64,000 nt of DNA, taken from assembly GCF_005153485.1 (NCBI RefSeq), contig NZ_CP039740.1:2421001-2485000 (forward strand). Reading direction: 5' to 3'. Source of the DNA: Pseudolabrys sp. FHR47. Lineage in GTDB: Bacteria; Pseudomonadota; Alphaproteobacteria; Rhizobiales; Xanthobacteraceae. A model generated the notes under the pieces. The model saw only the letters and a list, made by a program, of their open reading frames with translations, was not told the DNA's origin and did no database searches. Position 1 is the stretch's first letter, and each line of letters opens with the position of its first letter. The translations under genes and the position numbers were made by a program. Positions 25,298 through 33,201 of this stretch are shown in pieces.

Positions 25298-26333
25298 ACG
25301 GCTTGGGCGCGAGCGACTCGTCAAACGGCAGGCCGCGATTACGCCGACCCGTGGCGATGAGTTCAGGCGGCGAGCGCCAGGAATAGCGATCCGAAAGGCC
25401 CCAAGCCGTGATGCCGGTGACCGCCGGCTCGTCGAGCACGACATCGAGGTATCGCTTGACCTCGGCGGCGACGAGCCGGTCGCGCTCGTCGTTCGGGACG
25501 TCGAGATTCTGCTCGCGCACGTCGAGTTCGGTGATCGCAATCCTGACATTGCGGCTGGAGAGTTCCGCAAGAAACTTGCGCAGCGCTTCGGCCGAGAACG
25601 GCGACTTGTCGATCCGAAGATGGCCCTGAATGCCGACGCCATCGAGCGGAACGTTCGCCTTTCTCAACGAGTCAACGAGGCGCAACAGCTTGTCGCGACG
25701 CGCTCGCTCGATGGAACCGTTGTAATCGAGACTGTATTCATTGATGTAGAGCTTGACAGTTGGCGCCGTGGCGCGCGCCAGCGTCAGCGTTCGCGCAATG
25801 TAGTCCGGGCCCAGCGCCTTGAGAAACGGGCTGTTGCGCAGGCCGTCATCGCGACCGTCCTTCGGCTCGATCACCTCGTTGAGCACGTCCCATTCGGCGA
25901 ACGGTGCTTCACGATAGCGACGCAGTATGGCTTCCACATGCGCCGCAACGGCTTCCCATGTGAGACCGTCACGCGCCCACTCGGGCACACTGCGATGCCA
26001 AACCAGTGTATGACCACGCACGCCGAGGCCGTTATCCTTTGCAAACTTTGCAATGGCGTCTGCACGGGCAAAGTTCCTTTTGCCCTCCCGGGACTCGATG
26101 GCCGCCCATTTCATCTCCCACTCAGGAGTGATCGAAGAACACTGCTGCGATACCAGCGCGGCGAACCCGGTGTCCTCCCTAAGCTGTGCGTGCTGGACAG
26201 CCGCGCCCCAAATCAGGCCGCGGCTATCGGCGGCGGCCTTCAACGTCGTAGGCGCCGCCATGCCGGAGCCTGCAAATGCGGCAACGCCAAACGACGAAAG
26301 ACCCGCGAGAAACGTGCGCCGTGGAACGTTCAT
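25251..26333 (-). CDS. GH10 endo-1,4-beta-glycanase (xylanase family), Tat-exported
   Basis: A 360-residue glycoside hydrolase. The N-terminus MNVPRRTFLAGLSSFGVAAF is a twin-arginine signal. The GH10 barrel shows GHTLVWHRSVPEW, the acid/base Glu153 in WDVLNEV, and the nucleophile Glu269 in ITELDV, so it should be active. ATG 26333 is preferred over a longer frame because the signal begins there. Inside an EPS locus it may cut the organism's own polysaccharide or trim chains, although plant xylan is the known family substrate. Its end overlaps the Wzy-like gene tail to tail. Confidence 0.87.
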   Translation of the reverse strand: MNVPRRTFLAGLSSFGVAAFAGSGMAAPTTLKAAADSRGLIWGAAVQHAQLREDTGFAALVSQQCSSITPEWEMKWAAIESREGKRNFARADAIAKFAKDNGLGVRGHTLVWHRSVPEWARDGLTWEAVAAHVEAILRRYREAPFAEWDVLNEVIEPKDGRDDGLRNSPFLKALGPDYIARTLTLARATAPTVKLYINEYSLDYNGSIERARRDKLLRLVDSLRKANVPLDGVGIQGHLRIDKSPFSAEALRKFLAELSSRNVRIAITELDVREQNLDVPNDERDRLVAAEVKRYLDVVLDEPAVTGITAWGLSDRYSWRSPPELIATGRRNRGLPFDESLAPKPFRDTILAALERAPVR

Positions 26334-26412
26334 GTCTTGAGACTGGCAAAGGATCGCGACGCAATTGTGGACCAGGCGCCGCAAAACCGGCCCTTTTGCG
26401 CGATATGTTTCG

Positions 26413-27150
26413 ATGATGCGAAGCAGAATCGCAGCGCTTTTGGTTATCGGATCGATCGCGAGCGCAGTCCCGGCGTACGCCTGCGACGGAGGCGCGCTCG
26501 GCACGTCGCGCACACTTACGATATCGACGAAACAAACCATCGGCATTGGCCATGGCTATCCGGCACTTGGCCTCGCGCATGGCGAAATCATCCTGACCTT
26601 CGATGACGGTCCGATGCCAGGCACGACGCCCGCTATCCTTGATGTCCTGGCCAAGGAATGTGTACGAGCGACTTTCTTCATGATCGGCAAGCGCGCCGAA
26701 GCCCAGCCTCAACTCGCCACACTCGTCCGCGAGCGCGGGCATACTGTCGGCAGCCACTCGTTCACGCATCGCGAGTTGAACCAGCTGCCGGCCGACGAGG
26801 CCAATGACGACATCCGGCGCGGCTACGAGTCCGTTGAGAAAGCTGCCTACGGCACGGCGGTGGACCGCCCTCGCCTCGTGCGTTTTCCGGGATTCAAATC
26901 AACGCCCGCGCTCGTGTCGTTCGTCCATGAGCATCACGGCACGGTGGTCAATACCAACATCAGTCCGGCCGATTGGCGCGGCCAGCCGGCGAACGTAACC
27001 TTCGAACGCCTGCGCGGCCTTCTCGACCGCCAGGACCGCGGCATCCTCATCCTGCACGACAGCCAGCCGGAGACCGTGAAGCTCTTGCCTATGCTGATCG
27101 CGGAATTGAAAGCGCGCCGGATGAAGGTCGTCCATCTCGTTGCTGAATGA
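26413..27150 (+). CDS. polysaccharide deacetylase (CE4, NodB domain), secreted
   Basis: A 245-residue protein. Signal about residues 1-24 (IAALLVIGSIASAVPAYA). NodB motifs: TFDDGP with Asp64/65, HSFTH with His115 and His119 as metal ligands, RFPGF in place of the usual RxPxG/Y, and ILILHD. It should remove N- or O-acetyl groups from a polysaccharide in the periplasm, here probably the EPS. ATG 26413 (or 26416) is used because the signal peptide starts there. It is divergent from the glycanase gene and followed by a strong hairpin. Confidence 0.87.
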   Translation: MMRSRIAALLVIGSIASAVPAYACDGGALGTSRTLTISTKQTIGIGHGYPALGLAHGEIILTFDDGPMPGTTPAILDVLAKECVRATFFMIGKRAEAQPQLATLVRERGHTVGSHSFTHRELNQLPADEANDDIRRGYESVEKAAYGTAVDRPRLVRFPGFKSTPALVSFVHEHHGTVVNTNISPADWRGQPANVTFERLRGLLDRQDRGILILHDSQPETVKLLPMLIAELKARRMKVVHLVAE

Positions 27151-27185
27151 CGGCTTGGCTCCCCACGGCAGGACCTGAACGATCG

Positions 27186-27212
27186 TGACCGGGATGCGGA
27201 GCATCCCGGTCA
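27186..27212. terminator. 12-bp perfect hairpin between convergent genes
   Basis: TGACCGGGATGC / GCATCCCGGTCA with a three-base loop (GGA), 36 bases after the deacetylase stop and 49 bases beyond the stop of the convergent oxygenase gene. There is no long T-run on either side, so it may be a bidirectional or weak terminator or an mRNA 3' stabiliser. Confidence 0.6.
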
Positions 27213-27260
27213 TCAGAACTTCGTTTGCCGCTCGGCCTTCTTTGTCGCCGCGATGCCCCC

Positions 27261-28259
27261 TCAGCCAGCGAAGTTGGCGGCGATGCGCTGCTGCAGGTAG
27301 TCGTGCGCCGTGATCGGTTCGTAGATCTTGGCCGGCCCCTGGATGATCGCGTCCTTGTTGGCTTGGCAGAAGAACGGCAGCGAATAGCGTGGCCCGAGAT
27401 ACTCATCCGCGCGCGGCATGCGCACGCGGTGCAACGTCGATTGCAGCTTGTCGTCGCTCCAGCGCATCAGCATATCGCCAATATTGCAGGTGATGACGCC
27501 CGGTAGCGGCTCGACATCGGTCCACAGCAACTCGCCGTCGGACTCCTTGCCCGGGCAGAGTTGCAGGCCACCCTGCCCCGTGCGCTGGTGCAGCAGCGTC
27601 AGGCAATCGAAATCGGTATGGGCGCCGGCGCGCCAGCCGGTGAAATCATCAGGCTTGGCATTGGTCATCGGAAGATAGTGCAGCAGGCGAAGCGTGCTCT
27701 GATATTCCGGCGACATCGGGTCGTGGGCTTCAGTGAAGAAGTCGGGCGCAAAGCCGAGCTTGAGCGCAAAGCACGACAGCACCTTCATGCCGAGCGCCCA
27801 GTTCATGCGTTCGAACAGCAGCATGGTCGCCTTGAAGCCCGGCAGTTCGTCACCCGACGGCCAAAGCTTCGCCATGCGCGGCAGCGTGATCTGGTAAGAT
27901 TCCTTGTTGTCGGCGGTGCCGGTCGAGGGGCGGACCTGGCTCTTGAACTCCCAACCCGCGTTGGTGCCCTTCAGCAGCGGATACTTCGCCTTGGTCTCGC
28001 TCGACAGGTCGAAGAACCGCGCCGTCATGTCAAAGGCTTCGTCGGTCAGCGACTGCGGAATGCCGTGATTGACGAGCTGGAAGAAGCCGATCTCGGTCGA
28101 TGCTCTCCAGAGCTGGTCGGCGATCTCGGCCTTGCGCGCCTCGTAGTGGCTCATGTCGATGCGCGGCACCTCGCGCTGCTTGAGGCCGCCGATGCCGCCG
28201 ATGCCTTTTTCCTTGTTCAGCTCGGCAAGGCCGTAGCTGCCATTGGTCTGGGTCGTCAT
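27261..28259 (-). CDS. 2-oxoglutarate/Fe(II) oxygenase, isopenicillin-N-synthase-like (3)
   Basis: A 332-residue enzyme of the DIOX_N/2OG-FeII_Oxy family. Iron ligands His214-x-Asp216 (AHTDFD) and His277 (TLHRVR), and 2-oxoglutarate-binding Arg291-x-Ser293 (RYSLPFF), are all present; the N-terminal domain has VNHGIP. AAGGAGATAGAAC precedes ATG 28259. It is the last gene of an eight-gene minus-strand cluster with two paralogues, an ABC transporter and a deaminase. Predicted role: oxidation (hydroxylation or demethylation) of the imported compound. It is more distant from the other two oxygenases than they are from each other. Confidence 0.88.
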   Translation of the reverse strand: MTTQTNGSYGLAELNKEKGIGGIGGLKQREVPRIDMSHYEARKAEIADQLWRASTEIGFFQLVNHGIPQSLTDEAFDMTARFFDLSSETKAKYPLLKGTNAGWEFKSQVRPSTGTADNKESYQITLPRMAKLWPSGDELPGFKATMLLFERMNWALGMKVLSCFALKLGFAPDFFTEAHDPMSPEYQSTLRLLHYLPMTNAKPDDFTGWRAGAHTDFDCLTLLHQRTGQGGLQLCPGKESDGELLWTDVEPLPGVITCNIGDMLMRWSDDKLQSTLHRVRMPRADEYLGPRYSLPFFCQANKDAIIQGPAKIYEPITAHDYLQQRIAANFAG

Positions 28260-28352
28260 GTTCTATCTCCTTCTTCGCTTGCGGCCCGAAGGCCGCGGGT
28301 TAAAGGAGCAATGACCGGCGCCGGTGGCGCTGACTGCTTCTACTCCCATCAG

Positions 28353-28374
28353 CCGCCGGCGCGGTCGCCGGCGG
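28353..28374. terminator. GC-rich hairpin after the deaminase gene
   Basis: CCGCCGGCG / CGCCGGCGG, a 9-bp perfect stem with a 4-base loop, starting 8 bases past the deaminase stop on the minus strand. No T-run follows. It lies in the 122-base gap between the deaminase and the last oxygenase and could attenuate or stabilise the transcript. Confidence 0.5.
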
Positions 28375-28381
28375 AATCACT

Positions 28382-28918
28382 TTAAAGAATGGACTCCTTG
28401 CCTCTGGCGAGATCGGCTTCGGCGTCGCGCTTCCAGAATATCTGATGCGCGACGGCGGCCTCGTCCTCCAGTACAGGGCCGATAATCGTGGTCTCATGCG
28501 CGCCGGTCGCCAGAACCTCGGAGCAGGTCATGCGTAACGCGGCGTTCTTCAGCGAGGTATTGCGCAGGTCGCGCAGGCGACCTTCGCTGATGCCGAACAC
28601 CAGCCGCCCGAGATTGGACCAGTAGATCGCCCCGGCGCACATGGCGCAGGGTTCCGCGCTCGAATAGATCGTCGCGGCAGCGAATTCGTCGCGGCTCATG
28701 TCGTTGCAGGAGTTGCGGATGGCGGTCACCTCGGCGTGGGCCGTGATGTCCGCCATTTTCCGCTGCACGCTGGTTGCCTCGGCTCGGATATTGCCGTCCG
28801 CATCGACGATGATGGCGGCGAAAGGCCGATCGCCCGCCTCCACCGCCGCTTCGGCAAGCTGGAACGCGCGTCGCATGAACGCGCGATCCTTGTCGGTGAT
28901 GTCACTGGCCGTCGTCAT
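28382..28918 (-). CDS. nucleoside/base deaminase (cytidine deaminase-like fold)
   Basis: A 178-residue zinc deaminase. The catalytic motifs are HAE (His61, Glu63) and PCAMC (Cys91, Cys94), as in guanine deaminase, TadA and related enzymes. The family acts on amino groups of purine or pyrimidine rings; tRNA-editing TadA is less likely because of the catabolic surroundings. The start is 4 bases after the stop of the binding-protein gene, so the two are co-transcribed. The substrate may be a nitrogen heterocycle, possibly the one imported by the adjacent transporter. Confidence 0.85.
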   Translation of the reverse strand: MTTASDITDKDRAFMRRAFQLAEAAVEAGDRPFAAIIVDADGNIRAEATSVQRKMADITAHAEVTAIRNSCNDMSRDEFAAATIYSSAEPCAMCAGAIYWSNLGRLVFGISEGRLRDLRNTSLKNAALRMTCSEVLATGAHETTIIGPVLEDEAAVAHQIFWKRDAEADLARGKESIL

Positions 28919-28922
28919 GTTC

Positions 28923-29906
28923 TTACTGCGTGATCTTCATATCGACGACGGACATCGGATCGATCTTGTCGACCGGAACCTTCTCCTGCTTCGCCACCCA
29001 TTCCCACGTCGTCTTGACGAGATCGGGTGAGAACACGCCGAGGCCGTCCTTCTTGGTCTGGTCGTTGAACATCAGCGGCAGCGTCGCCTTCACCAGCGCG
29101 GCCGTGATGGCAAGATCGATTTCCGGAACCGAAGCCTTGACGGCGGCGGCCGCCTTTTCGGGATCGGCCTGCATCATCAATTCGGCCTTCTTGAGGGCGC
29201 GAGTGAAGCGCACGACCATGTCGCGCTTGTTCGCCAGGGTGGCATTCGACACGAAGACCGAGCTCGAATAGCCGGCGAGGCCATATTCGGCCCAAGGCAG
29301 CATCACCATGTCCTTCTTCGCTTCTTTGAGGATCGCGGTGGTGGCCGGCGCATTGGTGACGTACTGGATGATCGCATCGACCTGACCCGTCGCGAGCATC
29401 GGCGCGAGCGCATTCGGATCCGCCTTAATCAGTTGCACCTTGTCGGGATCGACGCCAATGGACTGCAGCAGGAAAGGCCACGGACCGTTCGACGAGGTGA
29501 AAGGCGACGTCGCGACCTTCTTGCCGGTTACGTCCTTCAGCGACTTGATGCCGGAAGCGGGCGTCGTCACCAGCGCGTCAGGCGCCTTGGTATAGACCGG
29601 CATCACGGCCGTCACCGGCACATTGTTTTGTAGTTTGGCGCGCAGCAGCGCATCGAGGCCGCCTTCGGCGAAATCGGCGACACCGGTCGCGACCTTGGTG
29701 ATGGCGTCGTTCGAGCCCTTGCCGGCTAGGAGTTGCACGTCGAGGCCCTCAGCCGCGAACAGGCCCGCTTCCTTGGCAATGTAATAGGCCGCGCGATCGC
29801 CGCCCGGCACCCAGCCGAACTGCATGGTCACCTTGTCGGCCGCGAGACCGGCGGTGCCGGACACGAGAGCCATGCCAATGGCCAGACCAACGCTCATCAA
29901 ACGCAT
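28923..29906 (-). CDS. ABC transporter substrate-binding protein, NMT1/THI5-like
   Basis: A 327-residue periplasmic binding protein. Sec signal about residues 1-23 (GMALVSGTAGLAAD), then FGWVPGGDRAAYYIAKEAGLF and GKGSNDAITKVATG, typical of the NMT1/THI5/SsuA group that binds pyrimidine precursors of thiamine, sulfonates, nitrate or aromatic compounds. A strong GGAGG precedes ATG 29906. It belongs with the permease and ATPase just upstream on the same strand, although a 153-base gap separates it. Ligand unknown; the deaminase and oxygenase neighbours suggest a heterocycle. Confidence 0.88.
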   Translation of the reverse strand: MRLMSVGLAIGMALVSGTAGLAADKVTMQFGWVPGGDRAAYYIAKEAGLFAAEGLDVQLLAGKGSNDAITKVATGVADFAEGGLDALLRAKLQNNVPVTAVMPVYTKAPDALVTTPASGIKSLKDVTGKKVATSPFTSSNGPWPFLLQSIGVDPDKVQLIKADPNALAPMLATGQVDAIIQYVTNAPATTAILKEAKKDMVMLPWAEYGLAGYSSSVFVSNATLANKRDMVVRFTRALKKAELMMQADPEKAAAAVKASVPEIDLAITAALVKATLPLMFNDQTKKDGLGVFSPDLVKTTWEWVAKQEKVPVDKIDPMSVVDMKITQ

Positions 29907-30059
29907 TTCAACCTCCAGTGCTACGAAGTCGTGTGTCCCGGCAGGGATTTAAGGTGACGGTATCGAACGATACAAAAGACTGGCGCATGCAAGAACCAGC
30001 ACCATTAAAAGAGCGGAGCGCTGCCTTTGCGGCAGCGGTCAAGAAGTCCGCGCGGTACG

Positions 30060-30911
30060 TCATTTCCCGACTTCCTCCCGCGCCCACGGAACGATGATGC
30101 GTTGCATAAGCGCGATGAACTGGAAGAAGCAGAGACTGATGACCACAAGCAGCGTCAGTGCCGCGAAGGCCTGGTTGATCTTGAAGAATGATGTCGTGAA
30201 CTGGATCATGTAGCCGAGGCCCTTCTCGGCCGAAACGAATTCCGCAACCACGGCGCCGATGACGGCGAGCGTCGTCGAAATTTTCAGCGCGCTGAAAATG
30301 TAAGGCAACGCGAAAGGCAGACGGATGTGATAGGTCTCGCGCGCCCATTCGGCGCGCAGCGACCGGGACAGTTCGATCAGTTCTGGTGGCGTCGCCAGGA
30401 GGCCCGCCGTCGTCGTCACCACGATCGGGAAGAAGGTGATCAGAAAGGTGATGGCAACGCGCGGCAGGTCGGACGTTCCCATTGTGACGACGATGATCGG
30501 CGCAACCGCGACGATCGGCATCGAATGAATGACCACGATCAGCGGATAGACGGCGCGGGACATCAGTTTCGACGTCGCCAGACCGATCGCGAGCGGGATC
30601 GAGACAGCGACCGCGACAATGAAGCCCATGATGGCGACACGCAATGTCGCCCAGGTGTGAGCGGCCCAGGTGCTGAGTTCCTGCTCCTGAAATCCCTTCA
30701 CGATCATGCTCGGCGCCGGCAAAAGAAATGACGGCACTTCGAGCAGGCGGCAGCCGGCTTCCCAAACGGCAATGACGCCGACGAAGACGAGCAGCGGCGC
30801 AAAGCGGTAGGCCAGCGCGGCCAGCCACCGCGACACGGTCGGGCCCGCGACTTCTGCTTCAGGCCGCACGGCGCGTGAAGAGCTGAGAGCGGATGTGATT
30901 GGCGAGTTCAT
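30060..30911 (-). CDS. ABC transporter permease, SsuC/TauC/ThiX type
   Basis: A 283-residue permease with about six spans, beginning FAPLLVFVGVIAVWEAGCRLL. The EAA loop is around LSRSLRAEWARETYHIRLPFALPYIF. ATG 30911 would overlap the ATPase gene by 53 bases; an in-frame GTG at 30869 gives an 11-base overlap and is a realistic alternative. It is partner of the ATPase encoded upstream and the NMT1-like binding protein encoded downstream. Confidence 0.87.
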   Translation of the reverse strand: MNSPITSALSSSRAVRPEAEVAGPTVSRWLAALAYRFAPLLVFVGVIAVWEAGCRLLEVPSFLLPAPSMIVKGFQEQELSTWAAHTWATLRVAIMGFIVAVAVSIPLAIGLATSKLMSRAVYPLIVVIHSMPIVAVAPIIVVTMGTSDLPRVAITFLITFFPIVVTTTAGLLATPPELIELSRSLRAEWARETYHIRLPFALPYIFSALKISTTLAVIGAVVAEFVSAEKGLGYMIQFTTSFFKINQAFAALTLLVVISLCFFQFIALMQRIIVPWAREEVGK

Positions 30912-31638
30912 TAAAGCGCGGATCCGACAAGGTTTCGAGCGAGCGCGGACGGGGCAGCGGAACGGTGAGAATTTCGCGAACGGTGCCCGGACGAGGTGTC
31001 ATCACAACAATCCGGTCCGCCAACAGCACCGCCTCGGGAATCGAATGAGTGATGAAGACGACGGTTTTCGGCCGTTCGGTCCAGATGCGTAGAAGTTCAA
31101 AGCTCATCTCGTCGCGCGCCAGCGCGTCGAGCGCAGAGAACGGCTCGTCCATCAGCAGAATGTCCGGATCGAGCAGCAGCGCGCGGGCGATCGCCACGCG
31201 CTGCTGCATGCCGCCGGACAATTGGTCGATGCGGGCGCCGGCGAAGCTGTCGAGATCGACCAGCTTCAGCAGTTCGTGCGCGCGTTCCTTGTCTTCGGCG
31301 GTGACACGGCCGTATTTGTGACGGGCAACGAAAGTGACGTTGCCGAGCACATCGAACCATGGCAACAAGGTCGGCCGCTGGAACACGATGCCGGTGTCGT
31401 CGCGCGGTTGTGTCACCGGCATGCCGTAAATGGAGACGGTGCCGCGCGTCGGCTTGATCAGACCGGCAAGCTGCCGCAGCAAAGTGGACTTTCCGCAGCC
31501 CGACGGCCCCAAAATGGCGATGAATTCGTGCCGACCGACGGACAGCGAGAGATTTTTCAACGCGACAACCGAAGCGCCTTTGTCGTCAACAAAGACCTGC
31601 TCGACATTGTCGAAACTGATAACGGGCGGCTCGCTCAT
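30859..31638 (-). CDS. ABC transporter ATP-binding protein, SsuB/TauB type
   Basis: A 259-residue ATPase with Walker A GPSGCGKST, Q-loop FQRPTLLPW, signature LSGGMQQR, Walker B ILLMDEPFSALD and switch ITHS. The FQRPTLLPW phrase is typical of nitrate/sulfonate/taurine-type ATPases. It precedes and overlaps the permease gene. A 59-base gap separates it from the VOC protein gene, so it is probably part of the same long transcript. Confidence 0.9.
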   Translation of the reverse strand: MSEPPVISFDNVEQVFVDDKGASVVALKNLSLSVGRHEFIAILGPSGCGKSTLLRQLAGLIKPTRGTVSIYGMPVTQPRDDTGIVFQRPTLLPWFDVLGNVTFVARHKYGRVTAEDKERAHELLKLVDLDSFAGARIDQLSGGMQQRVAIARALLLDPDILLMDEPFSALDALARDEMSFELLRIWTERPKTVVFITHSIPEAVLLADRIVVMTPRPGTVREILTVPLPRPRSLETLSDPRFNELANHIRSQLFTRRAA

Positions 31639-31697
31639 GACGTTCGTTCGTTCAAATAACCTACCGGTAAACCAGCAAATTTCATGCCATCACCGTC

Positions 31698-32165
31698 TTA
31701 TGCCTTCGCCGCCCACGGCGGATTGCTAACCTCCTCGGCCGGCAGGCGCGGCCCCTTGCGGTGATTGATGCGAAACACGTTGCCCTCCGGATCCTCGAGC
31801 ACCGCCTGTCGCGCGTTGTAATACGTGTCGTAGGGCGGCTTCACGATGCTCCCGCCCAGCGTGACGGCGCTCTCCGCGATATTGTCGACGTCCGCGACCG
31901 ATGCGACTTCGAAGGTCAGGTAGACATTGACGCGGCCCTCATGGTCCGGCTTTCGTCCGGCGACGCCGAGCAACTCGTAAGCCAGCGGCGCGTTGAAGCC
32001 GAGTTCGAGACCACCACCGGCATCGAGACAGCGATAGATCGGCGATGAGCGCTCCGGCATCAACGGGAAGCCGAGAAGCTTGCTATAGAATTGCGATAGC
32101 GCGTTGATATCGGCGGCAAAGACGTTGGCGTAAGCGAGGCGCGCTGAAACTTTACTCGTACTCAT
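31698..32165 (-). CDS. VOC (glyoxalase/bleomycin-resistance/dioxygenase) superfamily protein
   Basis: A 155-residue protein with two beta-alpha-beta-beta-beta units: RLAYANVFAADINALSQFYSKLLGFPLM at the start and NVYLTFEVASVADVD...AVLEDPEGNVFRI later. The C-terminal DPEGN is the classic VOC motif. ATG 32165 overlaps the stop of the second oxygenase (ATGA), so the two are translationally coupled. VOC proteins include dioxygenases, isomerases and lyases; here it may process an unstable product of the adjacent oxygenase. The activity cannot be named. Confidence 0.83.
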   Translation of the reverse strand: MSTSKVSARLAYANVFAADINALSQFYSKLLGFPLMPERSSPIYRCLDAGGGLELGFNAPLAYELLGVAGRKPDHEGRVNVYLTFEVASVADVDNIAESAVTLGGSIVKPPYDTYYNARQAVLEDPEGNVFRINHRKGPRLPAEEVSNPPWAAKA

Positions 32166-33172
32166 GCTGCGGTCTGCGGCGTGTAGCCGTAGGAACGGCG
32201 GAACATCTCCTGCATGTGCTCGGCCGCCGTGCATGTGGCAAAGCGCGGCGCCTGCCCCTCGCCGACGCAGCTCGGAATCGCCTCGATCGTGCTGGTCGGA
32301 TAAGGCCCGTAGAAGAACGGGATCGAATAGCGGTCCCTGTTGCTGTTGTTGTTCTTCACGCGATGGACATTCGACGAGTAGATGCCATTGGTCCAGCGCG
32401 CCATCAGGTCGCCGAGATTGATGACGAAAGCGCCGGGAATCGGCCGGCCTTCGATCCAGGTGCCATCGACAGTCTGCACTTCCAGGCCGCCGACATCATC
32501 CTGCGCCAGAATGGTGATGCCACCCCAGTCGGTGTGCGCGCCGGCGCCGATCTGGTTGAACTTCGCGTCCGCAGCCTGCGGCGGATACTTGATCATGCGC
32601 AAGGTCGCCGAGGCCGGCGCGTGGAATTTGGCGAACCAGTCTTCCGGCATTTCCAGCGAGCGCGCCAGCAGCGTCAAGAGATGCGCGCCGAGCGAACTCA
32701 CCGCTGCGTAGTAAGTGATCATCTGCTCGCGGAATCCCGGCAGGTTGGGCCATTGATTGTGGCCGTAGCCGCGGACCGGCTTGGGAAAGCGCGGATCGTT
32801 GGGCTCGGTTTCAAGACCGCAATAGAAGCTTTCCTTCAGATCGGGCGGCGCTTTCTCCGATTTGTCATCCTGGCTGTCGAGCGTCTGGCCGCCGATCGGC
32901 TCGTAACCGGCCGTGGTCGGCGATTTCTTCATGTGAATGGCCATCTTTTCCGACAGTGGCAGGTCGAAGAACTGCTTGGCGGCAGCGAACTGGGTTTCGA
33001 TCAGCTTTGCCGGGACGCGGTGATTGGCGACATAGAAAAAGCCGGTCTGGCGGCATGCGGTCTGGATCGCGTCGGCGGCCTTTTGCCGGGCAATGCTTCC
33101 GCCCTCGAACGTCTGTTCGAGGTCGATCACCGGAATGGAGGTCGCGGGCTTCGGCGGCGAGTAGATCAGCAT
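32162..33172 (-). CDS. 2-oxoglutarate/Fe(II) oxygenase, isopenicillin-N-synthase-like (2)
   Basis: A 336-residue enzyme. Iron ligands His213-x-Asp215 (AHTDWGG) and His270 (NVHRV), co-substrate Arg281-x-Ser283 (RYSIPFF). The N-terminal domain reads VANHRVP where most relatives have NHG. YEPIGGQTLD and DLKESF near residues 90-116 are shared in position and wording with the 34185-33202 paralogue, so the pair arose by duplication. It begins 29 bases after that gene's stop and ends coupled to the VOC gene. Predicted small-molecule hydroxylase; the iso-orotate-forming thymine 7-hydroxylases belong to this superfamily, but specificity is not readable. Confidence 0.88.
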   Translation of the reverse strand: MLIYSPPKPATSIPVIDLEQTFEGGSIARQKAADAIQTACRQTGFFYVANHRVPAKLIETQFAAAKQFFDLPLSEKMAIHMKKSPTTAGYEPIGGQTLDSQDDKSEKAPPDLKESFYCGLETEPNDPRFPKPVRGYGHNQWPNLPGFREQMITYYAAVSSLGAHLLTLLARSLEMPEDWFAKFHAPASATLRMIKYPPQAADAKFNQIGAGAHTDWGGITILAQDDVGGLEVQTVDGTWIEGRPIPGAFVINLGDLMARWTNGIYSSNVHRVKNNNSNRDRYSIPFFYGPYPTSTIEAIPSCVGEGQAPRFATCTAAEHMQEMFRRSYGYTPQTAA

Positions 33173-33201
33173 GTCTCAATGCACCTTTTTTGTCGAGGCA
33201 A

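Noticed and set aside
27186..27212. Reading the 12-bp hairpin as part of an insertion-sequence end
   Set aside because: There is no transposase and no flanking target duplication; its place between two convergent genes is better explained as a transcription end.
29907..30059. TPP riboswitch upstream of the THI5/NMT1-like binding protein
   Set aside because: The conserved THI-box elements were looked for here and in 34186-34333 and not found, so thiamine-precursor uptake is not supported by a riboswitch.
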